This document shows, piece by piece, positions 45,090 through 53,133 of a stretch of 64,000 nt of DNA. The position numbers and the translations under genes were made by a program. Origin of the DNA: Bacteroidaceae bacterium (lineage in GTDB: Bacteria > Bacteroidota > Bacteroidia > Bacteroidales > Bacteroidaceae); the NCBI GenBank assembly GCA_024398475.1, contig JAKSJB010000006.1, positions 1 to 64,000 of the forward strand, in the 5' to 3' direction. The number at the start of each line of letters is the position of its first letter. The first letter of the stretch is position 1. The notes under the pieces are model-generated. The model did no database searches. It saw only the letters and a program-made list of their open reading frames with translations, and was not told where the DNA came from.

Positions 45090-45184
45090 CAAATTCGAAC
45101 CAAACTCGATGCAAACTCGATTTGGCTATGCTATTTTATCGAATTTGGTTCGAGTTCAGTTCGAGTTTGCTTCGAATTTGCAAC
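45090..45184. repeat. Inverted 11-bp repeat array forming a long imperfect hairpin
   Basis: Left arm: CAAATTCGAAC, CAAACTCGATG, CAAACTCGATT. Right arm: GAATTTGGTTC, GAGTTCAGTTC, GAGTTTGCTTC, GAATTTGCAAC. Both arms are in strict 11-bp phase around a 15-nt centre. The arms are reverse complements with a few mismatches, so a ~35-bp stem is possible. Confidence 0.8.
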
Positions 45185-45190
45185 AGAATC

Positions 45191-45234
45191 ATTACTGACT
45201 CTTAATAGACCTATAACTGACCTGTTACTGACTA
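45191..45234 (+). repeat. 11-bp tandem repeat RTWACTGACYT
   Basis: ATTACTGACTC, TTAATAGACCT, ATAACTGACCT and GTTACTGACTA in 11-bp phase. Same family as 8074-8106, 37 kb away. Confidence 0.75.
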
Positions 45235-45287
45235 ACGGCAAAGTAAGAGTTTAGGTTTTTATTTTGGTAGTTTCACAATTTTGCATT

Positions 45288-45295
45288 ATATTTGC
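45288..45295 (+). promoter_or_regulatory. Promoter of the aldo/keto reductase gene
   Basis: TTTG (45264-45267), a 20-bp spacer, then TATATTTG. A full match to the Bacteroides promoter consensus, 35 bp before the start codon. Confidence 0.65.
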
Positions 45296-45330
45296 CGTGT
45301 TCTTTATAAAAAGTCAAAAATAGCAAAATC

Positions 45331-46362
45331 ATGGAATATCGGAAATTACCGGGAACGGATATTGAGGTACCTGTACTCACTCTCGGAACGGGTACGTTTG
45401 GCGGCTCTCATGGTTATGAGGGTTGGGGTCATACTGATGTAGAGGGTGCTAAGAGATTGGTGGACATTGCCACGGAGGCAGGGCTATGCATGTTTGATAC
45501 TGCCGACAGTTATTCTCACGGTACAAGTGAAGAGATTCTAGGTAAGGCTATTGCCCACAAGCAACGCGACAAGTTACTGATTTCCACGAAGGTAGGTTTT
45601 CCTATGAGTGACAGGGCAGACGATAGGGGCGCTTCACGTACTCATATCATTGAGTCGTGCGAAGGGAGTCTGAAGAGGTTGGGTACTGACTACATAGACC
45701 TATACTTTATTCATATCTTCGACAATACGGTGGAGGTGGAGGAGACGATGCGTGCCTTGGACGACTTGGTCAAGGCAGGAAAGGTGCGCAGCATTGGCTG
45801 TTCAAACTATTCGGGTTGGCACCTTATGAAATCTGAGGCTGTGGCTGATGCAAACGGGCTGACGCGATTCTGTGCACATCAGGCTTATTATTCCTTGCTG
45901 CATCGTGAGTTTGAATGGGAACTGATGTCGGCAGGTGTGGATCAGAACGTGGGTACTTTCGTGTGGAGCCCTCTTGCAGCAGGAAGACTTGCAGGTCGCT
46001 ACCGCAGGGGAATGGGTATTCCTCAGGACAGTCGTGTGGCCTCTCACGGTGTACCTATAGAAGACTTCCTCGTGGATTATGACAAACTATACGATATTGT
46101 GGATATTCTCGATGAAATCGCTGAGGAAACTGGACACACAGTGGCTCAGGTGGCTCTAAACTGGGTGCTACAGCGTCCTACAATAACGAGTTTGGTAATC
46201 GGTGCCAGAACGGAGGAGCATCTGAAGTTCAACCTCGGTGCTACGGGTTGGAACCTTACACCGGAACAGGTGAAGCGTCTGGACAACGTGAGCCAACGGG
46301 TGAAGTCATATCCTTATTGGCATCAGGACGTGTGTCCACTAATGAAATCACAATTGTTCTGA
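45331..46362 (+). CDS. Aldo/keto reductase
   Basis: 343 residues of the NADPH-dependent aldo/keto reductase superfamily. It shows LGTGTFGG, the catalytic Asp/Tyr region FDTADSYSHGTSEEILG, the catalytic Lys in LISTKVGF, GCSNYSGW, and the cofactor-binding end LVIGARTEEHLKFNLG. It is in the YajO/YghZ-like group that reduces aldehydes and small sugars. The natural substrate cannot be read. It heads a plus-strand run of genes. Confidence 0.88.
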   Translation: MEYRKLPGTDIEVPVLTLGTGTFGGSHGYEGWGHTDVEGAKRLVDIATEAGLCMFDTADSYSHGTSEEILGKAIAHKQRDKLLISTKVGFPMSDRADDRGASRTHIIESCEGSLKRLGTDYIDLYFIHIFDNTVEVEETMRALDDLVKAGKVRSIGCSNYSGWHLMKSEAVADANGLTRFCAHQAYYSLLHREFEWELMSAGVDQNVGTFVWSPLAAGRLAGRYRRGMGIPQDSRVASHGVPIEDFLVDYDKLYDIVDILDEIAEETGHTVAQVALNWVLQRPTITSLVIGARTEEHLKFNLGATGWNLTPEQVKRLDNVSQRVKSYPYWHQDVCPLMKSQLF

Positions 46363-46384
46363 CGGGTATTTGAAATAAAATTCC

Positions 46385-46392
46385 TACCTTTG
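46385..46392 (+). promoter_or_regulatory. Promoter of the M20 deacetylase gene
   Basis: TACCTTTG, 27 bp before ATG 46420. It lies across the first codon of an apparent TTG-initiated extension, which argues against that longer frame. Confidence 0.5.
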
Positions 46393-46419
46393 CGGTCGGA
46401 TAATCAACTTTTGCAAAGA

Positions 46420-47475
46420 ATGAAGTACAAGAAGAATACATTGGAGGCGGTAGATCTGCTGAAACGCCTCATTGCTGTCCCTTCACCGAGCAGAGATGAA
46501 AAAGGGGCTGCCGATGTGGTGGAACTATTCCTCAACGAAAAAGGTTACAACACTCACAGATTGGGGAATAATGTGTGGATTTTTTCCGATGGATTCGATG
46601 AAAACCGCAGAACTATTCTTCTTGATGCCCATTTGGATACGGTGAAACCGGTGAGTGGCTGGACTCATGATCCGTTCACTCCTGAATTGACTGAAGACGG
46701 ACAGTTGTTCGGTCTGGGCAGCAACGATGACGGGGGAAGTCTGGTGGCTCTGATGCAGGTATTTTTCATCAAGAACGAAGATGCGAACAGGGACTTCAAC
46801 CTCATTTTTCTGGCTTCAGCCGAGGAGGAGGTGTCGGGCAAGAACGGTATTGAGGCAGTACTTCCTGAACTGCCACATATCGACTTCTGTGTTGCAGGTG
46901 AACCTACGGGAATGCAACCTGCCATCGCAGAAAAGGGATTGATGGTGATTGACGGTATTGCTCACGGAAAGGCGGGTCATGCTGCAAGAAACGAGGGGGT
47001 GAATGCTATATATATTGCCTTGAAAGACATTGACTGGATTCAGCAACATAGGTATGAGAGGCAGACGGATCTACTCGGTCCGGTGAAGCAAACGGTGACT
47101 GTCATCAATGCGGGAACTCAGCACAATGTGGTGCCTGACGAATGTAGGTTTACCATCGACGTGAGATCTAACGAGTGTTATTCAAACAAGGAATTATTCG
47201 ATGAAATCGACAGAAATACGGAAAGTGAACTAAAAGCGCGTTCATTCAGGCTTAACTCCTCCAGACTGGCTGCGGACCATCCGTTCGTAGTGGGAGCAAA
47301 GGAATTGGGACTGACGCCGTTCGGTTCGCCTACTCTCTCCAATCAGGCTCTCATGAATTTCCCTTCGGTGAAAATGGGTCCTGGGGACAGCGCACGGAGC
47401 CATACTGCTGACGAATTCATCTATATCAATGAAATTGACGACGCCATAGACATCTACTGCAAGTTAATCAAATAA
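46420..47475 (+). CDS. M20 family deacetylase (ArgE/acetylcitrulline deacetylase-like)
   Basis: 351 residues. M20 zinc-peptidase motifs: LLDAHLDTVKP (metal His and Asp), SNDDGGSLVA, and the catalytic Glu pair in SAEEEVSGKNGI. A dimerisation domain (GKAGHAARNEGVNAIYIA) precedes the final metal His in GDSARSHTADEFI. Bacteroidota use such an enzyme to deacetylate N-acetylcitrulline or N-acetylornithine in arginine synthesis. That is the most likely role, but no arg genes adjoin it. Confidence 0.8.
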   Translation: MKYKKNTLEAVDLLKRLIAVPSPSRDEKGAADVVELFLNEKGYNTHRLGNNVWIFSDGFDENRRTILLDAHLDTVKPVSGWTHDPFTPELTEDGQLFGLGSNDDGGSLVALMQVFFIKNEDANRDFNLIFLASAEEEVSGKNGIEAVLPELPHIDFCVAGEPTGMQPAIAEKGLMVIDGIAHGKAGHAARNEGVNAIYIALKDIDWIQQHRYERQTDLLGPVKQTVTVINAGTQHNVVPDECRFTIDVRSNECYSNKELFDEIDRNTESELKARSFRLNSSRLAADHPFVVGAKELGLTPFGSPTLSNQALMNFPSVKMGPGDSARSHTADEFIYINEIDDAIDIYCKLIK

Positions 47476-47511
47476 ATGTACTTTGTACATTGCTACATGG
47501 CACTTTTTTAC

Positions 47512-47519
47512 TACCTTTG
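47512..47519 (+). promoter_or_regulatory. Promoter of the antiporter gene
   Basis: TTG (47490-47492), a 19-bp spacer, then TACCTTTG, 42 bp before the start codon. Confidence 0.55.
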
Positions 47520-47561
47520 CAGTCGAATTTGAATGTATGACATTCTTATACCCCTGATTCT

Positions 47562-49700
47562 ATGGACTCAATCACCCAATATCTGAACCTTCCGGTACAG
47601 TCGCCCACATGGGTATTCTTTATTGTACTGTCGATAATACTATTGGCTCCGCTGATTTTCCAAAAGCTACATATTCCTCATATCATTGGCATGATTCTTG
47701 CCGGTATGCTTTTGGGTGAACACGGAATGAATATCCTGGAAAGAGACGACAGTTTCAAGTTGTTCGGTCAGGTAGGCATCTATTATATCATGTTTCTGGC
47801 GGGGTTGGAGATGGACCTCGTGGGACTGAAGAAAAACATCGGAAAGGGCTTGATTTTCGGTTGCTTTACTGCCTTGATGCCGTTCGTATGCGGTTTCGTG
47901 GCTGGCTTTCACATGCTGCATTATACTCTTGCGGCTTCCCTTCTACTTGCCTGCATCTTTGCGTCACATACCATAGTGGCATATCCTATCATCACGAGGT
48001 ATGGTCTCAACAAGCATCCTACCGTGACTATAAGCATTTCTGCCACTATGGTGGCGCTGCTGTTTGCCTTGCTTACGCTGGCTGTGATTGCGGGTAGATT
48101 TCAGGGAGAAAACAACCTATGGTTCTGGATATTATTCGTCGTGAAATGCGGCGCTTACTTTGCCGCCCTATTCCTATTCTTCCCTAAAATCATACGTTGG
48201 TTCTTCCGTAAATATACTGACAGGGTACTTCAATATATCTTTGTCATCGCTATGGTGTTCCTGTCAGCCGGTGTGGCTGACCTCTGCGGAATTGAAGGAC
48301 TGCTAGGCGCTTTCCTTTCGGGCCTGATTTTCAACCGCTTCATTCCTCACACGTCTTCCCTGATGAACCGTATTGAGTTTGTGGGAAATGCATTGTTCAT
48401 CCCTTACTTCCTGGTAGGTGTGGGTATGCTGGTAAACCTAAAGCCTCTGTTTACGGACTTCAATACGGTGGAAGTGGTAGTCATCATTATCGTGGCAAGT
48501 ACTGTGTCAAAACTACTTGCGGCTTGGACTGTTCGCAAGATTCTGCATCTCAACCATACTCACGGATTGCTTATGTTCGGACTGACGGAGGCGCATGCTG
48601 CCGGTGCAATCGCTATGGTGATGGTGGGTACTACAATTATGATAAATCCGGAAGAACCTCTGATGAACAATGCTGTACTGGACGGTGTGGTGGTGATGAT
48701 TCTTATTTCGTGTATCATCAGTTCCATCGCTACTGACCAAGGTGCAAGACGTCTGAAGATGGAGATGGCGGAAGGGGCGTTGTCTAATGACGGACAGGAG
48801 GGGGACGACGAAAAGATTCTGGTGCTGGTGAAGGATAAGGAAAAGGTAAGAAGTATTACTCAGACTGCTATCATGATGCGTAATGCAGAACTGAGCCGCG
48901 GCGTGATATGTCTGAACGTGGTGAATGATGCAGACATGAGTGACAAGGCGCGTAGTGCGAGTCACGAAATTCTGGAACAGGCTGAAGAAATCTGTACGGC
49001 GGCTGATGTACCGGTGCAGATTCAGAGCCGTCTGGCGGTAAACCTCGTGAATGGTGTGGTTCATGCCTTGAAGGAAAACGATGCTTCGGAGATGATTGTG
49101 GGTCTACACGAACAGCGTACTCACGACACTTCCTTCTATGGTCATTTCACGGAGAACCTCGTCCAGAACATGCCTAGGCAACTTATCATCGTGAATTATC
49201 TGCAACCTGTGAACACCATCAGGAAGATTGTAGTGGTGGTTCCGGAGTATGCTGAATATGAGGCTGGTTTCTACAGATGGGTGGAGAGACTGCTGAGACT
49301 TGCAGGTGAAATCGGCTGTCGCATAGAATTCCATTCTACTGACAGTACGGAACGTATGATATATCAGTATGCGCAGATTCATCACAAGAGTGTACGTACG
49401 GAATTCAAGTTGATGGAATCCTTCACGTCGCTCAATTCTCTGCATAAGGAGGTGCACTCTGACCATCTGCTCGTAATCATTACGGCACGTCCTGGTACAC
49501 TAAGTTACAAGAAGTCATTTGCCCGACTGCCTAAACTGCTGCAGGTACATGTGAACGACTATAATCTCATGCTTGTGTATCCTGATCAGTTTGCTGCGGG
49601 CAACAACACGGAGGTGAGTTTCTCTGCTCCTCATGCTTCGGCTTACGAGATGACGCCGACTTCGGCTTGGCTGAGCAAATGGATCAGCAAGATTGGATAA
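47562..49700 (+). CDS. Cation:proton antiporter (CPA2) with UspA-like C-terminus
   Basis: 712 residues. The first ~400 form 12-13 membrane helices of the monovalent cation:proton antiporter-2 type (MILAGMLLGEHGMNILE, FLAGLEMDL, GLLGAFLSGLIFN, GLTEAHAAGAIAMVMVG). Residues about 425-700 are cytoplasmic and resemble tandem universal-stress-protein folds (ILVLVKDKEKVRSI; KIVVVVPEYAEYEAGF). It probably exchanges Na+ or K+ for protons and may be gated through the C-terminal domain by nucleotide. Bacteroidota have many such NapA/KefB hybrids. Confidence 0.85.
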   Translation: MDSITQYLNLPVQSPTWVFFIVLSIILLAPLIFQKLHIPHIIGMILAGMLLGEHGMNILERDDSFKLFGQVGIYYIMFLAGLEMDLVGLKKNIGKGLIFGCFTALMPFVCGFVAGFHMLHYTLAASLLLACIFASHTIVAYPIITRYGLNKHPTVTISISATMVALLFALLTLAVIAGRFQGENNLWFWILFVVKCGAYFAALFLFFPKIIRWFFRKYTDRVLQYIFVIAMVFLSAGVADLCGIEGLLGAFLSGLIFNRFIPHTSSLMNRIEFVGNALFIPYFLVGVGMLVNLKPLFTDFNTVEVVVIIIVASTVSKLLAAWTVRKILHLNHTHGLLMFGLTEAHAAGAIAMVMVGTTIMINPEEPLMNNAVLDGVVVMILISCIISSIATDQGARRLKMEMAEGALSNDGQEGDDEKILVLVKDKEKVRSITQTAIMMRNAELSRGVICLNVVNDADMSDKARSASHEILEQAEEICTAADVPVQIQSRLAVNLVNGVVHALKENDASEMIVGLHEQRTHDTSFYGHFTENLVQNMPRQLIIVNYLQPVNTIRKIVVVVPEYAEYEAGFYRWVERLLRLAGEIGCRIEFHSTDSTERMIYQYAQIHHKSVRTEFKLMESFTSLNSLHKEVHSDHLLVIITARPGTLSYKKSFARLPKLLQVHVNDYNLMLVYPDQFAAGNNTEVSFSAPHASAYEMTPTSAWLSKWISKIG

Positions 49701-49751
49701 ATGGAAAAAAGGATTGAATTCATCGAAATAAATCAAGTATAAGTATTAAAT

Positions 49752-50564
49752 ATGCTTCAATTAACAGACATAACGAAGAGTTTCGGTAAACTTCAGGTAC
49801 TGAAGGGTATTTCACTTACCATCGGGGACGGTGAGATTGTCAGTATCGTGGGACCGAGCGGAGCCGGTAAGACTACCCTGCTGCAAATCATGGGTACGCT
49901 CGACAATGCTGATGGGGGTTCTGTAGTTATCGACGGTACGAACATCAGCAAAATGGGTTCGAACGCCTTGGCTAAGTTCCGCAACCAACATATTGGTTTC
50001 GTTTTCCAGTTTCACCAACTGCTTCCTGAATTCACGGCTGTAGAGAATATTATGATTCCTGCCATGATTGCCGGAGTGGGTCAGAAACAGGCGAAAAAGC
50101 ATGCTATGGAACTTCTGGAAATGATGAACCTGAAGGAAAGGGCTCTGCACAAACCTGCCGAACTGTCGGGTGGCGAGAAACAGCGTGTGGCTGTAGCGCG
50201 TGCCCTCATCAACAATCCTTCGGTTATCCTTGCCGACGAACCTTCGGGAAGTCTTGACTCCAAGAACAAGGAAGAACTGCATCAGTTGTTCTTCGACATT
50301 CGCGACAGACTCCATTGTACTTTCGTTATCGTCACTCACGACGAACAACTCGCTACCATTACTGACCGCACGATTCATCTGAAAGACGGAGAGGTGGTGA
50401 AGGAGGAATCTATTAGAGAAGAGTCTGCGAATCAACAAGTCTATGAGCCTATGAGTGGTCTTGAGTACGGAAACGATAACGAAAATGGTAACTTGGATCT
50501 TTCTGGAACCATTGACCCTGAACCTTTAACCGATAACCCTAACCCTTTTGAAGAACAGTTATGA
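49752..50564 (+). CDS. LolD-like ABC transporter ATPase with extra C-terminal tail
   Basis: 270 residues. The first ~220 are a LolD/MacB-type ATPase: Walker [10 protein letters not shown], the Q-loop in [17 protein letters not shown], signature [15 protein letters not shown], Walker [13 protein letters not shown] and H-loop VTHDE. LolD powers release of lipoproteins from the inner membrane. About 45 extra residues ([20 protein letters not shown]...NPNPFEEQL) follow the usual end. Their DNA (about 50431-50560) contains pieces like the intergenic repeats (TCAACAAGTCTATGAG, AAACGATAACG). The stop overlaps the cvfB-like start (ATGA). Confidence 0.85.
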   Translation: MLQLTDITKSFGKLQVLKGISLTIGDGEIVSIVGPSGAGKTTLLQIMGTLDNADGGSVVIDGTNISKMGSNALAKFRNQHIGFVFQFHQLLPEFTAVENIMIPAMIAGVGQKQAKKHAMELLEMMNLKERALHKPAELSGGEKQRVAVARALINNPSVILADEPSGSLDSKNKEELHQLFFDIRDRLHCTFVIVTHDEQLATITDRTIHLKDGEVVKEESIREESANQQVYEPMSGLEYGNDNENGNLDLSGTIDPEPLTDNPNPFEEQL

Positions 50565-51427
50565 TTCGATTAGGAAAATATAATACTTTACAGATACTGA
50601 GACAGGTGGATTTCGGTATGTATCTTGACGGTGGTGAAATTGGTGACATTCTGCTGCCTCGCCGCTATGTTCCCAAAGATGCAAAAATCGGTGATTCCAT
50701 AGAGGTATTTCTTTATCTCGACAGCGAGGAACGTCTGATTGCCACTACGGAGAAACCTCTCGTACAAGTCAATGAGTTTGCTTTCCTCGAAGTGAAATGG
50801 ACAAACCAATATGGTGCGTTCCTCGACTGGGGACTGATGAAGGACCTGTTCTGTCCGTTCCGTGAACAGAAGATGAGAATGCAGCAGGGAAGGAGTTATA
50901 TCGTCTATTGCTATATTGACACGCTGACATCACGTATTGTGGCTTCGGCTAAGGTGGAGAAGTTCCTTTCTAACGAAATGCCTACTTACAGAATTGGAGA
51001 CGCTGTACAGGTGCTGATCCAACAGAAGACGGACTTGGGATTCAAGGCTATCGTGGAGGGTAGGTTTTCAGGACTTATCTATCAGAACGAACTGTTCCGC
51101 GACATTCATACCGGCGACAGACTTACGGGTTACGTGAAGGCGGTTCGTGAGGACGGGAAACTGGATATTTCCCTACAACAGTCGGGACAACGTCATGTGA
51201 GGGATTTCTCGTATCAACTGTTTGAATATATAAAAAACTGCGAGGACGGTTTCTGCAGGTTCCACGACAAGAGTTTGGCAGAGGACATTTATGCTGAGTT
51301 TCAAGTTTCAAAAAAGACTTTCAAGAAGGCTGTGGGTGACCTCTACAAAAAGCATCTCATCACGATTCATGACGACGGACTCCGACTGACTGACGAGGGC
51401 AGAATAAGCGGTATGAACGAGGAGTAA
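50561..51427 (+). CDS. CvfB-like S1 RNA-binding protein
   Basis: 288 residues of the CvfB/YitL type. Consecutive S1-like OB folds ([63 protein letters not shown]...[17 protein letters not shown]) are followed by a winged-helix C-terminus (about 215-285). In staphylococci CvfB binds RNA and affects virulence gene expression; here the role is likely post-transcriptional or ribosome-linked. The start codon lies inside the stop of the LolD-like gene. Confidence 0.85.
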   Translation: MIRLGKYNTLQILRQVDFGMYLDGGEIGDILLPRRYVPKDAKIGDSIEVFLYLDSEERLIATTEKPLVQVNEFAFLEVKWTNQYGAFLDWGLMKDLFCPFREQKMRMQQGRSYIVYCYIDTLTSRIVASAKVEKFLSNEMPTYRIGDAVQVLIQQKTDLGFKAIVEGRFSGLIYQNELFRDIHTGDRLTGYVKAVREDGKLDISLQQSGQRHVRDFSYQLFEYIKNCEDGFCRFHDKSLAEDIYAEFQVSKKTFKKAVGDLYKKHLITIHDDGLRLTDEGRISGMNEE

Positions 51428-51491
51428 ATGCCTTTTACCAAAGGCTTAACCATATTTTTCAACGCGATAACAAAAAACATAGATATATTAA

Positions 51492-52472
51492 GTGAATCAG
51501 TTACAAAACATAATTCAACCTATAGCCGGGGAGTTGGACCAATGCAGACTGTTGTTTGCACAATCGCTCCATCACGACAATCAGTTGCTGGACCATGCAC
51601 TCAGTATGGTTCGCGAACACAACGGAAAGATGATGCGTCCGATACTTGTGTTGCTTGTTGCCCGACTTTTTGGTGACATAGATGAGAGGACTCTTAACGT
51701 GGCTTGTGCTTATGAAGCGTTCCACACGGCGAGTCTTGTTCACGACGACGTGGTAGACGAAAGTGACGAACGACGCGGACAGAAATCTGTCAATAGAGAT
51801 TCGGGCAACAAGGTGGCTGTTCTGGTGGGAGACTATATCCTGTCAAATGCCTTGAACTATCTTGCCCAAACAGACTGTCCTCAGTTGGTAAGCATCATGT
51901 CGGATGCTGCCAAGCGACTTGCTGATGGCGAACTGCTACAACTCTACAACGTAGGCAATCAGGAGATTTCCGAACAGACATATTTCAAGATTATCAGCAA
52001 CAAGACAGCAGCCTTATTCGCTGCCTGTGCATATTCTTCTGCCATCATCTGCGGTTGTGAGGCTGAAACGGCTGACCAGATGCGACTGTTCGGTGAAACA
52101 GTCGGAATCTGTTTCCAAATTCGTGACGATATATTTGACTATAAGACTGACGACATAGGAAAACCTACATGTAATGACATGAAAGAGGGGAAACTCACAA
52201 TTCCCGTCATTCACGCCCTACTAAATGCCAAGAGTGAAGATGCCAAGGTGATGAACTGTATTGCACAGAAAGTGAAGCAACTGCATGCTTCGCAGGAGGA
52301 GATTCTTGCACTCGTGGAATTTACCGATAGGGAGGGCGGTATTGATTATGCATACTCGCTTATGAACGAATATGCAGAAAAGGCTAAGGCTATCCTGAAT
52401 CAGTTCCCTGATTCGGATATCCGCACGGCTCTTTCGTGCTATGTGGATTATGTGGTGGGCAGAAAATTCTAA
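51492..52472 (+). CDS. Polyprenyl diphosphate synthase (octaprenyl/IspB-like)
   Basis: 326 residues from a GTG codon at 51492; no ATG with the family N-terminus is present. The two aspartate-rich motifs of trans-prenyltransferases are clear: LVHDDVVDESDERRG and FQIRDDIFDYKTDDIGKP, with GKMMRP near the start. It condenses isopentenyl diphosphate units into the long isoprenoid chain of menaquinone. Chain length cannot be set from sequence alone. It is 64 bp after the CvfB-like gene. Confidence 0.9.
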   Translation: MNQLQNIIQPIAGELDQCRLLFAQSLHHDNQLLDHALSMVREHNGKMMRPILVLLVARLFGDIDERTLNVACAYEAFHTASLVHDDVVDESDERRGQKSVNRDSGNKVAVLVGDYILSNALNYLAQTDCPQLVSIMSDAAKRLADGELLQLYNVGNQEISEQTYFKIISNKTAALFAACAYSSAIICGCEAETADQMRLFGETVGICFQIRDDIFDYKTDDIGKPTCNDMKEGKLTIPVIHALLNAKSEDAKVMNCIAQKVKQLHASQEEILALVEFTDREGGIDYAYSLMNEYAEKAKAILNQFPDSDIRTALSCYVDYVVGRKF

Positions 52473-52512
52473 TCGTATGTGTCTATAACACTAAGTTACA
52501 GGAAACCAAGAT

Positions 52513-53052
52513 ATGAACAACAGAAAACTCAGCGTGCTGGAAATGCATCGCATAAGTGTAGATGAATTCAAGCAGAGCAGAAAAACTCCGCTCGTGATTG
52601 TGCTTGACGATGTGCGGAGTATGTACAACGTTGGTAGCGTCTTCCGTACGGCTGATGCTTTCCGAATGGAATCTATTCTTCTCTGCGGCATCACAGCACG
52701 TCCGCCTCATCCCGAAATCCACAAGACAGCTTTGGGAGCAGAGGATTCGGTTGATTGGGAGTACTTTGCCGACACTCACGAGGCTGTACGCAAACTTCAC
52801 GAAAAGGGTTATACAGTTCTCGCCATCGAACAGGTGGTGGGTAGTACCATGCTTCAGGATTTCAAACCAATGCCCAACTGCAGGTATGCTATCGTCATGG
52901 GTAACGAGGTGAAGGGAGTGAAGCAGACAGTCGTGGACATGTGTGACGGCTGTATTGAAATTCCGCAGTTCGGTACTAAGCATTCTCTCAATGTGAGTAC
53001 TGCTGCCGGTATAGTGATGTGGGAGATGATGAAGAAAATCAATCTCAACTGA
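52513..53052 (+). CDS. SpoU/TrmH-family RNA 2'-O-methyltransferase
   Basis: 179 residues, a bare SPOUT domain with the three motifs: NVGSVFRTAD, VMGNEVKGV and IPQFGTKHSLNVSTAAGIVMWEM, which form the deep trefoil knot binding S-adenosylmethionine. It probably methylates ribose in tRNA or rRNA. The short length, with no N-terminal extension, suggests TrmH or TrmL-like tRNA activity; the target is uncertain. It lies 40 bp after the polyprenyl synthase gene and 81 bp before mutS. Confidence 0.88.
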   Translation: MNNRKLSVLEMHRISVDEFKQSRKTPLVIVLDDVRSMYNVGSVFRTADAFRMESILLCGITARPPHPEIHKTALGAEDSVDWEYFADTHEAVRKLHEKGYTVLAIEQVVGSTMLQDFKPMPNCRYAIVMGNEVKGVKQTVVDMCDGCIEIPQFGTKHSLNVSTAAGIVMWEMMKKINLN

Positions 53053-53133
53053 CATTTATCTTTCGAAATATATATATTTAGGCCTGCGACTGACCGCCAA
53101 GGGCTGAAAACCTAATAATTCATTACAATCACA

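Larger units (their letters stand above)
44819..45330. other. Intergenic region with two 11-bp repeat arrays
   Basis: No gene is supported. It holds a 23-nt sequence (44939-44961) repeated exactly at 56364-56386, an inverted 11-bp array (45090-45184), a direct 11-bp array (45191-45234), and the promoter of the aldo/keto reductase. Confidence 0.75.

Noticed and set aside
46390..46419. Ten-residue TTG-initiated extension of the M20 enzyme
   Set aside because: The TTG is part of the promoter box; ATG 46420 is the natural start.
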